This document shows, in pieces, positions 17,019 to 24,626 of a stretch of DNA of 64,000 nucleotides; the first letter of the stretch is position 1, and each line of letters begins with the position of its first letter. The position numbers and the translations under genes were made by a program. Origin of the DNA: Streptosporangiaceae bacterium (GTDB lineage Bacteria; Actinomycetota; Actinomycetes; Streptosporangiales; Streptosporangiaceae). The stretch is taken from contig JAOPYK010000263.1 in assembly GCA_025964695.1 (NCBI GenBank), forward strand, positions 1-64,000. The letters run 5' to 3'. The notes beneath the pieces were generated by a model. It made no database searches, had not been told where the DNA came from, and saw nothing but the letters and a program-made list of their open reading frames with translations.

Positions 17019-19105
17019 CGCAGGCCCTTCGTCGATTCGACCACGTCACCGAGCTTCTTGCTCAGTGCCTCGTAGAACATACTGAGGGGGAATTCGTCGG
17101 GAAGTACGGCGTCCACCCATGCCTTCGGCGGTTCGTTGATCGGCAGCGCGTCGACCCCCTTGGCCCAGGCCGAGCCGGGATGCGGCTCGACGTACTGCGA
17201 GACCAGGCCGTAGGCGGCCAGCCAGTGCGCCAGCTTCGGCCGGTCGATGCTGTCTCGGTAGAGCTTCTCGACCGCCTCGCACAGATCGATGACCACGTCG
17301 CCGACCCGGTTCCAGTCCAGCGTGAGCCGGTTGTCGGTCCAGCGCAGCACATCGTGCTTGTGCAGATAGGAGAAGAGCAGTTGGCCACCGAGCCCATCGT
17401 AGTTGCGCACGCGGGCACCGGTGATCGGGAAGCGGAAGAGCCGGTCGAACAGGATGGCGTACTGCACCAGCCGGGCGTGCGGGACGCTGATCTCCGGGTT
17501 GCGCTCGAGCCGCACGGCCTCGCGGAAGGTGGTGAGGTCGCAGCGCAGCTCCTCCAGGGCGTACAGCCAGTACGGCATCCGCTGCTTGATCATGAACGGG
17601 TCGAAGGGCAGGTCGCCATGGCTGTGCGTGCGGTCGTGCACCAGGTCCCAGAGCACGAAGGTGTCCTGGGCGAGGTCCTGGCTGGCGATCAGCCGGGCCG
17701 CGTCCGGTGGTAGCGGCAGGCGCAGCATCTCCGCCGCGGCGGAGCTCACCCGGCGGAAGCGGGCCGCCTCCCGGTCGCAGAAGATGCCGCCCCAGGTGAA
17801 CCGCGGCGGAACCTCGCGCACGGCCACGGTCTCGGGGAAGAGCACCGCGGAGTTGGTGTCGTAGCCCGCGGTGAAGTCCTCGAAGGCGATCGGCACGAAC
17901 ATCGGGTTGTCGTAGCGGGTGGCCTCCAGCTCGGCCAGCCAGTCCGGCCACACCACCTTGAACACGACCGCCTCGAAGTTGCGGTCCGGGTTGCCGTTCT
18001 GGGTGTACATGGGGAACACGACCAGGTGCTCCAGGCCGTCGGCACGGTGCAGCTGCGGCTGGAACGCCGTCAGCGCGTCGAGGAAGTCGGGCACGCCCAG
18101 GCCGTCGGCCGCCCAGCGGCGCAGGTCCGCCGTCACGGCCTCCAGGTAGGCGTGGTCGTGCGGGAACAGCGGGGCGAGCTCCTGTACCGCGGCGGCGATC
18201 CGCTCGGTGAGCGCCAGAGCCTGTGGCCGGCCGTCCTCGCCGACCGAGCCGTCCTTGGCCTGCAGCGGGCGCAGCTCCTCGATGGACTCCTTGAGGTCCG
18301 TCCAGGCCGTGTGGTCGAGCGCGGGGGAGCGGGTCCCCCCACCTGCGTCGGCCGGCTCACCGGCGGCCCAGGTGACCACATTGGTCCAGAGTGCCGCCTG
18401 CTGGTAGTCGGCGATGGAGTCGTCGCCGAACAGGTCGGAGTCGGCGAAGACCGCGACGCGGCCCTTGCCCGCCCGAACGGTCACGGCGAGCGGCTCGCCC
18501 GCCGGATCGGCGGTCGGTGACGTGCGCATGAGCACCTGGGCCTCGGGCGAGGTCGAGCGCAGCACTCCGGCGCGGTAGAAACAGGCGGCCTGGACACCGG
18601 CGAGCAGGTCCTCGCCCGTCCGCCCGGGTTCGGGCCTGCCGAGCACCCAGGCGGCCACCCCGTTGTGGGTGTGGCCGGCGTCGGTCACCATCGTGTTGAC
18701 GACCTCGACGCCGAAGCGGCCCAGGAGCTCGCCGAGGTTGTTGCCGTACTTGTCCTGCTCGCACTCCGCCATGACGACCAGGCCGCCGCCGGCCCGCACG
18801 AACTGCTCGATCGCGTCGAGCTCGGCGTCCGCGAGCCGCGGGCTGCCGATCCCCGTCGTACGCTCCCAGCGGTCGTCGGCAGGATGCGCGATCACCAGCA
18901 CGTCGCGGTCCCGGAGCGCGGCGGGGTCCAGCGGCCCGCCGACATGCGGCTCGATCACGTGACCGTGGCCGCGCAGCAGCTCGGCCGCCCGCACGTAGCC
19001 GCTGTCGGCGGGGTTGCCCGGATTCATCTCCGTGGCGACCTCGCGGCGGATGCTCCAGGACTCTCGGTGGGACTCATCGAAGAGCACCCGCGCAAAGCCA
19101 CGCAT
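17015..19105 (-). CDS. Large conserved actinobacterial protein, DUF6421-like, with GATase-like N-terminus
   Basis: The 696-residue protein has two parts. Residues about 1-250 look like a class-I glutamine-amidotransferase or DUF4350-type alpha/beta fold (RDVLVIAHP, FVRAGGGLVVMAECEQDKYG, VAVFADSDLFGDDS) without an obvious catalytic Cys. Residues about 265-696 are a helical region that I recall as DUF6421, with DLVHDRTHSHGDLPFDPFMI as its clearest stretch (His and Asp could bind metal). No signal peptide is seen. ATG 19105 has GGAG at good spacing. It leads the operon with the SDR and threonine-aldolase-like genes. Function is unknown. Confidence 0.75.
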   Translation of the reverse strand: MRGFARVLFDESHRESWSIRREVATEMNPGNPADSGYVRAAELLRGHGHVIEPHVGGPLDPAALRDRDVLVIAHPADDRWERTTGIGSPRLADAELDAIEQFVRAGGGLVVMAECEQDKYGNNLGELLGRFGVEVVNTMVTDAGHTHNGVAAWVLGRPEPGRTGEDLLAGVQAACFYRAGVLRSTSPEAQVLMRTSPTADPAGEPLAVTVRAGKGRVAVFADSDLFGDDSIADYQQAALWTNVVTWAAGEPADAGGGTRSPALDHTAWTDLKESIEELRPLQAKDGSVGEDGRPQALALTERIAAAVQELAPLFPHDHAYLEAVTADLRRWAADGLGVPDFLDALTAFQPQLHRADGLEHLVVFPMYTQNGNPDRNFEAVVFKVVWPDWLAELEATRYDNPMFVPIAFEDFTAGYDTNSAVLFPETVAVREVPPRFTWGGIFCDREAARFRRVSSAAAEMLRLPLPPDAARLIASQDLAQDTFVLWDLVHDRTHSHGDLPFDPFMIKQRMPYWLYALEELRCDLTTFREAVRLERNPEISVPHARLVQYAILFDRLFRFPITGARVRNYDGLGGQLLFSYLHKHDVLRWTDNRLTLDWNRVGDVVIDLCEAVEKLYRDSIDRPKLAHWLAAYGLVSQYVEPHPGSAWAKGVDALPINEPPKAWVDAVLPDEFPLSMFYEALSKKLGDVVESTKGLR

Positions 19106-19155
19106 GTCACTCCTACGCGCTCAGTGATGCCAGTAAGGGTCGTCTGCGCAAGATA

Positions 19156-19183
19156 TTACGTCAATACCCCGGATTCGACGTAA
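19156..19183. promoter_or_regulatory. Inverted repeat upstream of the DUF6421-like operon
   Basis: TTACGTC (19156-19162) and GACGTAA (19177-19183) are perfect 7-bp arms in an AT-richer patch about 50-80 bp before the large gene. On the minus strand a TTGACG hexamer overlaps one arm, so this may be an operator at the promoter. The cognate protein is not evident among the neighbours. Confidence 0.5.
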
Positions 19184-19353
19184 GGTCTCCTTTCTTATAG
19201 GGATATAGAGGGATATCTGTCGCTCCAGGGCAACCTGGCGGTTTGCGCCGGCAACTTTGCGCACAGCAACGCGGCGGTCGGGCATCCTCGACCGGTGGCG
19301 GGCCGGAGGGCTTCACGGCCGGGCCGGGTGCCGGGGCGCCGGCGGGAGCGGGT

Positions 19354-19893
19354 TCAGGAGATGTCGAAGGCGGCCCAGACGGCCTTGCCGCCGGTGCCGA
19401 GCGGGGCCCAGCCCCAGCGGCTGCTGACGGCCTCGACGATCCGCAGGCCCCGTCCGGTCTCGGCGGTCTCGTCGGGCTGCGTGCGCACCGGGACCTGGTC
19501 ACTGGGATCCGTCACCACTGCCAGGAGCCTGCGCTCGTCACGGACCAGCACCAGCTGTACCGGATGCGGGCGCCGGGGCTGGCGCAGGCCGCGCAGGCCG
19601 TGGCGCAGGGCGTTGGTCACCAGTTCGGAGACCGTCATCTGCGAGTCGTCGAAGAGTTCGGCCAGCTGCCAGTCCGTCAGGGTCGACCGGGTGAAGTCAC
19701 GGGCGGTCTTCGGGGCACTGGGAACGGCTCGCAGGACGCAGCGGGCCAGCAGCGGGCCGCCGGAGGCCGACTGCAGCCGCCCGGGCCAGCGCCCGGCCGG
19801 CCGCGACAGCTGATCGACGGCCGAGAGCCACCAGTGCTCTCGTTGGTCACCGGCGGAGGAGTCGGTGATGGTGCATGCCCGCTGAAGAATCAT
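19354..19893 (-). CDS. RsbW-like anti-sigma-type ATP-binding protein
   Basis: The 179-residue protein has the GHKL/HATPase fold of serine-kinase anti-sigma factors: N box SELVTNALRHG, a short G1 segment (VVTDPSDQVPV) and the G2 segment GRGLRIVEAVSSRWG. Streptomyces and relatives have dozens of such orphan proteins, often next to DUF397/XRE genes as here. It may phosphorylate an anti-anti-sigma partner or act by protein binding. ATG 19893 is preferred because the upstream open frame lacks similarity. It diverges from the DUF397 gene. Confidence 0.82.
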   Translation of the reverse strand: MILQRACTITDSSAGDQREHWWLSAVDQLSRPAGRWPGRLQSASGGPLLARCVLRAVPSAPKTARDFTRSTLTDWQLAELFDDSQMTVSELVTNALRHGLRGLRQPRRPHPVQLVLVRDERRLLAVVTDPSDQVPVRTQPDETAETGRGLRIVEAVSSRWGWAPLGTGGKAVWAAFDIS

Positions 19894-20044
19894 GACCAGC
19901 CCTGCGATGTGTCGTGATCGGATCGCGTGTCCGTTATCTTGCTCCTCAACTCGTGCAGGTGCAAGAGCGTCTGCAAGAACGGATGCACGTGCATTCGGCT
20001 TACAGTGAGGTGCGGGGCGCTTCCGCGGCGTTGAAGGGGACATC

Positions 20045-20293
20045 ATGATCGGGGTCTACAGCGGTATGCCGGCCTCCGGCATCCAGAACGTGAACTGGAG
20101 AAAGAGCCGCCGGAGCAATCCGAGCGGCAACTGCGTCGAACTCGCGGAGCTGGGCGGCGGGACCATCGCGGTCCGTGACTCCCGGCAGCGGTCGGGGCCG
20201 GCCTTGATCTACTCGCGGACCGAAATCGCGGTTCTGATCAATCGTGCCCGGATCGGGTGCCTGGACCGTCCGTCCGGCGGGGGCACTCGATGA
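20045..20293 (+). CDS. DUF397 small protein
   Basis: The 82-residue protein has the standard DUF397 pattern: W-R-K-S-R-R-S near the N-terminus, then GNCVELAEL, IAVRDSR and a C-terminal helix with FxxF-like spacing partly replaced by IAVLINRA. DUF397 proteins (AbaA-OrfD-like) pair with XRE/DUF5753 regulators in actinomycetes, where they modulate development or secondary metabolism and have been discussed as toxin-antitoxin-like pairs. GGGG lies before ATG 20045. The partner regulator is immediately downstream. Confidence 0.88.
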   Translation: MIGVYSGMPASGIQNVNWRKSRRSNPSGNCVELAELGGGTIAVRDSRQRSGPALIYSRTEIAVLINRARIGCLDRPSGGGTR

Positions 20294-20300
20294 GATCGAC

Positions 20301-20329
20301 TTCACAGTCACAGGGATGAGTGGGATACT
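20301..20329 (+). promoter_or_regulatory. Candidate promoter for the XRE regulator
   Basis: TTCACA (20301-20306), a 17-nt spacer and GATACT (20324-20329) form a sigma-70-like promoter just after the DUF397 stop. The XRE gene can therefore be transcribed separately with a leader of about 180 nt. Confidence 0.5.
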
Positions 20330-20517
20330 TGCCCGTCCGGCGTCACTGGAGCCCGCAGGTGCACGGTTGCGGGTGCCAGATCATCGCAGAGCGAGCCCGA
20401 GACAGGCGAGTTCCGTGAGCGCATCGCCGGCCGGGCCGGGCGGGCCTGGGCGGCGGGGTGGCGTCGGCCGACGGGCGCCGGTGGTCGGCTGCCTGAGTCG
20501 AAGGCGAGGTGGGGCGG

Positions 20518-21426
20518 ATGAGCACGGCCCAGCCTGAGCGAGAGTCCACCGTTGCGAACCTGTTCGGCCAGCAGGGCAGTGGCGGCCCTACCGTGCTGCG
20601 GATCCTGCTGGGTGCCCAGCTGCGCCACCTGCGCGAGTCCCGCAACATCGGGCGCGACGCGGCCGGATACGCGATCCGTGCGTCCGGTTCCAAGATCAGC
20701 CGCATCGAGCTGGGGCGGGTGGGTTTCAAGGAACGCGACGTCGCCGACCTGCTGACCCTCTACGGCGTCGCGGATCCCAAGCGCCGTGAGGCGCTGCTGT
20801 CGCTGGCCAGCCGGGCGAACGTGCTCGGCTGGTGGCACGACTATGCCGACATCCTGGCCAGCTGGTTCGAGGTCTACGTCGGGCTGGAGGAGGCGGCCTC
20901 CCGCATCCGGGCCTACGAGGTGCAGTTCGTGCCCGGATTGCTGCAGACGGAGGATTACGCCCGCGCCGTCACGTTGCTCGGGCATCCCGACGCCACCACC
21001 GAGGAGATCGATCGCCGGGTGGCGTTGCGGATGACCCGCCAGCAGGTGCTCAGCGGTGAGGACGCCACCCACCTGTGGGCCGTCATGGACGAGGCCGCGT
21101 TGCGGCGGCCCCTCGGCGGGGTGGAGGTGATGCGGACCCAGCTCGACCACCTCATCGAGATGGCCGCCTCGCCCAATGTGACCCTGCAGATCGTGCCGTT
21201 CATGCGCGGCGGGCATGCCGCCGCCGGCGGCCCCTTCAGCATCCTGCGTTTCGCCGAGCCCGACCTGCCCGACGTGGTCTACCTGGAGCAGCTGACCAGC
21301 GCGGTCTATCTCGACAAGGCCGAGGACGTGGACCGCTATCTGGCCGTCATGGAACGCCTGTGCGTCGATGCCGAGCCAGCCGCCGCCACGACCGGCTTCC
21401 TCGCTCAGATTCGCGACGAGCTCTAG
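20518..21426 (+). CDS. XRE-family regulator with DUF5753 domain
   Basis: The 302-residue protein starts with an HTH of the Cro/CI type (about residues 30-75: LRHLRESRNIGRDAAGYAIR, SKISRIELGR). The DUF5753 ligand/partner domain follows, recognisable by FVPGLLQTEDYARAV and the C-terminal VVYLEQLTSAVYLDKAEDV. Proteins of this WhiJ-like type are abundant in sporulating actinomycetes and usually sit beside a DUF397 gene, as here. ATG 20518 follows a GAGGTGGGG site. A strong terminator follows the stop codon. Confidence 0.9.
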   Translation: MSTAQPERESTVANLFGQQGSGGPTVLRILLGAQLRHLRESRNIGRDAAGYAIRASGSKISRIELGRVGFKERDVADLLTLYGVADPKRREALLSLASRANVLGWWHDYADILASWFEVYVGLEEAASRIRAYEVQFVPGLLQTEDYARAVTLLGHPDATTEEIDRRVALRMTRQQVLSGEDATHLWAVMDEAALRRPLGGVEVMRTQLDHLIEMAASPNVTLQIVPFMRGGHAAAGGPFSILRFAEPDLPDVVYLEQLTSAVYLDKAEDVDRYLAVMERLCVDAEPAAATTGFLAQIRDEL

Positions 21427-21427
21427 A

Positions 21428-21454
21428 GCGGGCCCTGCCACTGGCAGGGCCCGC
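21428..21454 (+). terminator. Terminator hairpin after the XRE regulator
   Basis: GCGGGCCCTGCC-ACT-GGCAGGGCCCGC forms a 12-bp perfect stem with a 3-nt loop 1 bp after the XRE stop codon. There is only a C/T-rich tail, as is usual for actinobacterial terminators. It may serve both converging genes. Confidence 0.8.
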
Positions 21455-21502
21455 CCTTCCCATGAGCCTTCCCGTGAGCCCTTCCATGAGCCCTTCCATG
21501 AG
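21455..21502. repeat. 12-nt tandem repeat, four units, intergenic
   Basis: Four consecutive 12-nt units (CCTTCCCATGAG, CCTTCCCGTGAG, then CCCTTCCATGAG twice) fill the gap between the terminator and the 3' end of the convergent exporter gene. The array is exactly 48 bp. Confidence 0.85.
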
Positions 21503-21507
21503 TTCGG

Positions 21508-23052
21508 TCAGTGCATCGGCATCGGCTCGACGGGAGTCTCGGCCGGATCCCTGTCCGGCTTGCGCCGGGGCAGCAGCAACGCCGGAATGAACGCGATCAG
21601 CAGCAGGCCCAGTGCCACCAGGTAGGTGTGGGCGAACGCATCCGCGATCTTGGGGGCGAGCTTGGACATCAGCGCGGCAGGGACGTGCTGGGCCGCGCCG
21701 AGCCCGCCTGTCGCGCCGCCGCCGGGGAGCCGGTCGGCCAGGGCGTTGCCCAGGACCACCGACATCGTGGCCACGCCGATCGACCCGGCGACCTGCTGGA
21801 TGATGTTCATCATCGTGCTGGCCCGCGGCACCTCTGCGTGGCTGAGGGACTGGAAGGCCGCGGACATGGTCGGCATCATCGTCATGCCCATTCCCAGGCC
21901 CATCACGAACAGCGTGGACCCCAGGAAGAAGAACGAGGTGTCCGCGCTGACGCGGGTGAAGACGGCCATCGAGGCGACGACCACGGTCAGCCCGACCAGG
22001 ACGACCCGGCCGGGGCCGACGCGGTCGGTGAGCTTACCGCCGATCGGCATGGTGATCATCGCGCCGAACCCTTGGGGCGCCAGCAGCAGGCCGGCGTGCA
22101 GGGCGCTCTGGTGGCGTACCACCTGGTAGTAGAGCGGCAGCAGCAGCATGGCGCCGAAGAACGCCCCGCCGAAAAGCATCATGGTGCCCGCCGCCGAGAC
22201 CACCGACCGCCTCTTGAGCAGGCGCAGATCGATCAGCGGTGACTTGGCGGTCAGCGCCCGGGCGATGAAGCCGATCACCAGGACCGTGCCGGCGAGCGAC
22301 GGGATGAGCACGCCGGGCGAGTCGAACGCGCCCTTCTGGGCCCCCTTGGCCAGGCCGTAGATGAGCGAGGCCAGGCCGGGGGAGAGCAGCAGCAGACCGA
22401 GGAAGTCGAGCCGGTGGGTGGGCTGTGGCTTGTCCCTGGCCAGGATCCTCCAGGACAGCAGCAGCGTGAGGACCCCGATGGGGACGTTGATGTAGAAGAT
22501 CCACCGCCAGGAGACCTGGTCGACCAGGTAGCCGCCCAGGATCGGCCCGCAGATGGGCCCGAGCAGCATCGGCACGCCGACCACGCTCATCACCTGGCCG
22601 ACGCGCTGGGGGCCGGCGGCCTGGGTGAGGATCGTCATCGCGCATGGCATGATCATGCCGCCGCCCAGGCCCTGCACGACCCGGAAGGCGATCAGTGACG
22701 GTGCCGACCACGCCAGTCCGGCCAGCGCCGATCCGATGATGAACAGCGCGATCGAGATCATGTAGAGCCGCTTGGTGCCGAACCTGTCCGCGGCCCAGCC
22801 GCTGACCGGGATGACGGTGGCCAGCGCGAGCGTGTAGCCGGTGGCGACCCACTGGATGGTCGCCAGTGGCGACTTGAGCTCTTCGGAGAGGTGGTTGATG
22901 GCCACATTGACGACGGTCACGTCGAGGATCGACATGATCGCGCCCAGGACCACGACGCTCGCGACCGTCAGCAGGGCGCGGTCAAGGCCGCCGCCGCCGG
23001 TGGGAGAGTCGCCGGTGGCCGGGGCCACCTCGGGTGACGTGGAGGACTTCAA
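21508..23052 (-). CDS. MFS exporter, EmrB/QacA DHA2 family
   Basis: The 514-residue membrane protein has about 14 transmembrane segments, motif D1 in LDVTVVNVAIN, motif A in SGWAADRFGTKRLY and the motif-C GxxxGPxxGG pattern (LLGPICGPILGGYLVD) in helix 5, as in proton-driven multidrug exporters. The TTG start at 23052 overlaps the stop of the MarR gene by 4 bp (TTGA), so the pump is translated from the MarR transcript. The cytoplasmic C-terminus is rich in Arg, Asp and Pro. The substrate is not predictable. Confidence 0.9.
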   Translation of the reverse strand: MKSSTSPEVAPATGDSPTGGGGLDRALLTVASVVVLGAIMSILDVTVVNVAINHLSEELKSPLATIQWVATGYTLALATVIPVSGWAADRFGTKRLYMISIALFIIGSALAGLAWSAPSLIAFRVVQGLGGGMIMPCAMTILTQAAGPQRVGQVMSVVGVPMLLGPICGPILGGYLVDQVSWRWIFYINVPIGVLTLLLSWRILARDKPQPTHRLDFLGLLLLSPGLASLIYGLAKGAQKGAFDSPGVLIPSLAGTVLVIGFIARALTAKSPLIDLRLLKRRSVVSAAGTMMLFGGAFFGAMLLLPLYYQVVRHQSALHAGLLLAPQGFGAMITMPIGGKLTDRVGPGRVVLVGLTVVVASMAVFTRVSADTSFFFLGSTLFVMGLGMGMTMMPTMSAAFQSLSHAEVPRASTMMNIIQQVAGSIGVATMSVVLGNALADRLPGGGATGGLGAAQHVPAALMSKLAPKIADAFAHTYLVALGLLLIAFIPALLLPRRKPDRDPAETPVEPMPMH

Positions 23053-23525
23053 CAGCCGGGTCCGATCATCAGGGCCCGGATCTCCGGGCGGTTCAGGATG
23101 GGGGTGAGTGCCTCGATGAGGCGGGTGCGCTCCTGCTCGCCAAGGAGCTCCGCGAAGTGCCGCATTTCGTCCTGCCGGGCCGCCGACAGGCGCAGGATGA
23201 TGTCCCGGGCGGCCTGGGTGAGCGTGATCCGCTTGACCCTCCGGTCGAGTGGATCCTCGTGCCGGTCGAGCAGGCCGATCCGGACCAGCGCGTCGGCGGC
23301 GCGCCCGGTGGCGGCCATGGAGAGGCCGAGCCGTGCCCCCAGTTCGTGCAGGGCCGGGGCGTGCGGGGCCGCTTCGAGCAGGAAGAGCATACGCACCTGC
23401 GACATCGACAGGTCGAGCTCGGCGAGGGACTGGAACACCTCACCCCGCGTGGTCTTGGTCAAGCACGTGAAAAGCCCGCGGAGGCCGTCCGCGAGCTCGT
23501 CGACCGATGCCGAGGTTGATTGCAC
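23049..23525 (-). CDS. MarR-family regulator
   Basis: The 158-residue winged-helix protein has the MarR core: LSMSQVRMLFLL, HELGARLGLSMAATGRAADAL for the recognition helix and the wing LDRHEDPLDRRVKRITLT. It probably represses its own operon, which includes the exporter, until a ligand binds. GTG 23525 lies 7 nt downstream of a TATAGT hexamer (23533-23538 on this strand), so the mRNA is likely leaderless. GTTGCGC occurs twice around the promoter and may be part of the operator. Confidence 0.9.
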   Translation of the reverse strand: MQSTSASVDELADGLRGLFTCLTKTTRGEVFQSLAELDLSMSQVRMLFLLEAAPHAPALHELGARLGLSMAATGRAADALVRIGLLDRHEDPLDRRVKRITLTQAARDIILRLSAARQDEMRHFAELLGEQERTRLIEALTPILNRPEIRALMIGPGC

Positions 23526-23540
23526 CCGCGCAACTATAGC

Positions 23541-24242
23541 TCAGGCGCAACCATCGACGCCGTGGCCGTTGGGTGAGGCCAGGTCGTTGTAGCAGACCGG
23601 GTGCGCCGTGCCGCCCCGGTTGATCCACCAGGTCACCGAGCAGTTGGCGACCGTCGTCTTCTCGATCTCCAGAATGTCGGCTTCGCTCAGGTTCTCGAGA
23701 ATGTAGCGGGCCAGCACGATGACCACGTCATGGGCGAAGACGAGCACCCGCTCGCCGGGATGGTCACGGTCGAGGTCGGCGAGCAGGACCCGCAGTCGCA
23801 GGGCGACGTCAGCCCAGGACTCGCCCCCGGGCGGCCGGTAGTAGAACTTGCCGGTCCGCCGCTGGTTCGCCGCCTCCTGCGGGAAGCGGGCCGCGACGCC
23901 CTCCGGGGTCAGCCCGTAGAGACTGCCCAGCTCACGGTCCCGTAGCCGCTCGTCGAGACGGACTTTCGGGGAACCGATGCCGGCCAGCGAGATTCGCGCC
24001 GTCTCCAGTGCGCGGACGTACGGAGACGACAGCACCAGGGTCGGCCGCTCCTCGGAGGGCAGTGCGGCCAGCCAGTGACCCAGTGCCACGGCCTGGGCCC
24101 GCCCGTTCTCCGACAACGGGACGTCCACGTCCCGCTGGGGGATGTCCATCTCCTCCAGCCCGGCGTCCGCCGCGGCGGTCCGCGCGACGTTCCCCGTGCT
24201 CTCGCCGTGCCGGACCATGATCAGTGACTCCAGGCTCAACAC
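23541..24242 (-). CDS. Histidine phosphatase (phosphoglycerate-mutase-like)
   Basis: The roughly 233-residue protein has the RHG phosphohistidine motif near its N-terminus (MVRHGES), a DRELGSLYGLTPEGV segment carrying the acidic proton donor, and a second catalytic histidine in VFAHDVVIVLARYIL. It is a phosphatase-type member rather than a glycolytic mutase, going by its divergence and context. GTG 24242 is chosen. Only 8 residues then precede MVRHGES; TTG and ATG starts just downstream are possible. It ends 15 bp before the MarR start and shares its strand. Confidence 0.82.
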   Translation of the reverse strand: MLSLESLIMVRHGESTGNVARTAAADAGLEEMDIPQRDVDVPLSENGRAQAVALGHWLAALPSEERPTLVLSSPYVRALETARISLAGIGSPKVRLDERLRDRELGSLYGLTPEGVAARFPQEAANQRRTGKFYYRPPGGESWADVALRLRVLLADLDRDHPGERVLVFAHDVVIVLARYILENLSEADILEIEKTTVANCSVTWWINRGGTAHPVCYNDLASPNGHGVDGCA

Positions 24243-24357
24243 GAGACGGTTGTATCCCAATGCGAGCGGCTTCAGCAATGAGACGGGAGATTTGTCCTGC
24301 CGGAGGGCGGATCGACGGCTCTTTCCCGCCGGCCGGCGCGCCGCGGGACTCATTCCT

Positions 24358-24626
24358 GTGACAACCGCGTCGGAAGAGCACGGCACGATCCAGCGGCGCT
24401 TCGGGCTGGAGCGCCTCCCCACGCTCACCGTGATCGTGTTCGCGGTCACCGCGGTCCCGAACGCGCTGCAGTTCGCCGTCCACGGGATGCTGGAGCGGCG
24501 CTGGTCGCCGTGCGCGACCTCCACGGTGCCGCGCTGCTGGCCGGCGTGATCGTCGCCGCATCGCTCACGGGTCTGATCCCGGGTGAGGGCTTCCTCAGCC
24601 GGAAAGGCCGAGCTGCCGGGCGATGA
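24358..24626 (+). pseudogene. Rhomboid-like membrane protein remnant
   Basis: A GTG-initiated frame (24358-24549) encodes RFGLERLPTLTVIVFAVTAV and ALQFAVHGMLE, which resemble the first helix of actinobacterial rhomboid-type membrane proteins. The frame then runs into unrelated sequence. From about 24498, a different frame encodes DLHGAALLAGVIVAASLTG, like the last helix of the same kind of protein, ending at 24624-24626 inside the 3' end of the acyl-CoA dehydrogenase gene. The middle, with the catalytic Ser/His helices, is gone. It looks like an internal deletion with frameshift; the family assignment is from memory. Confidence 0.5.
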
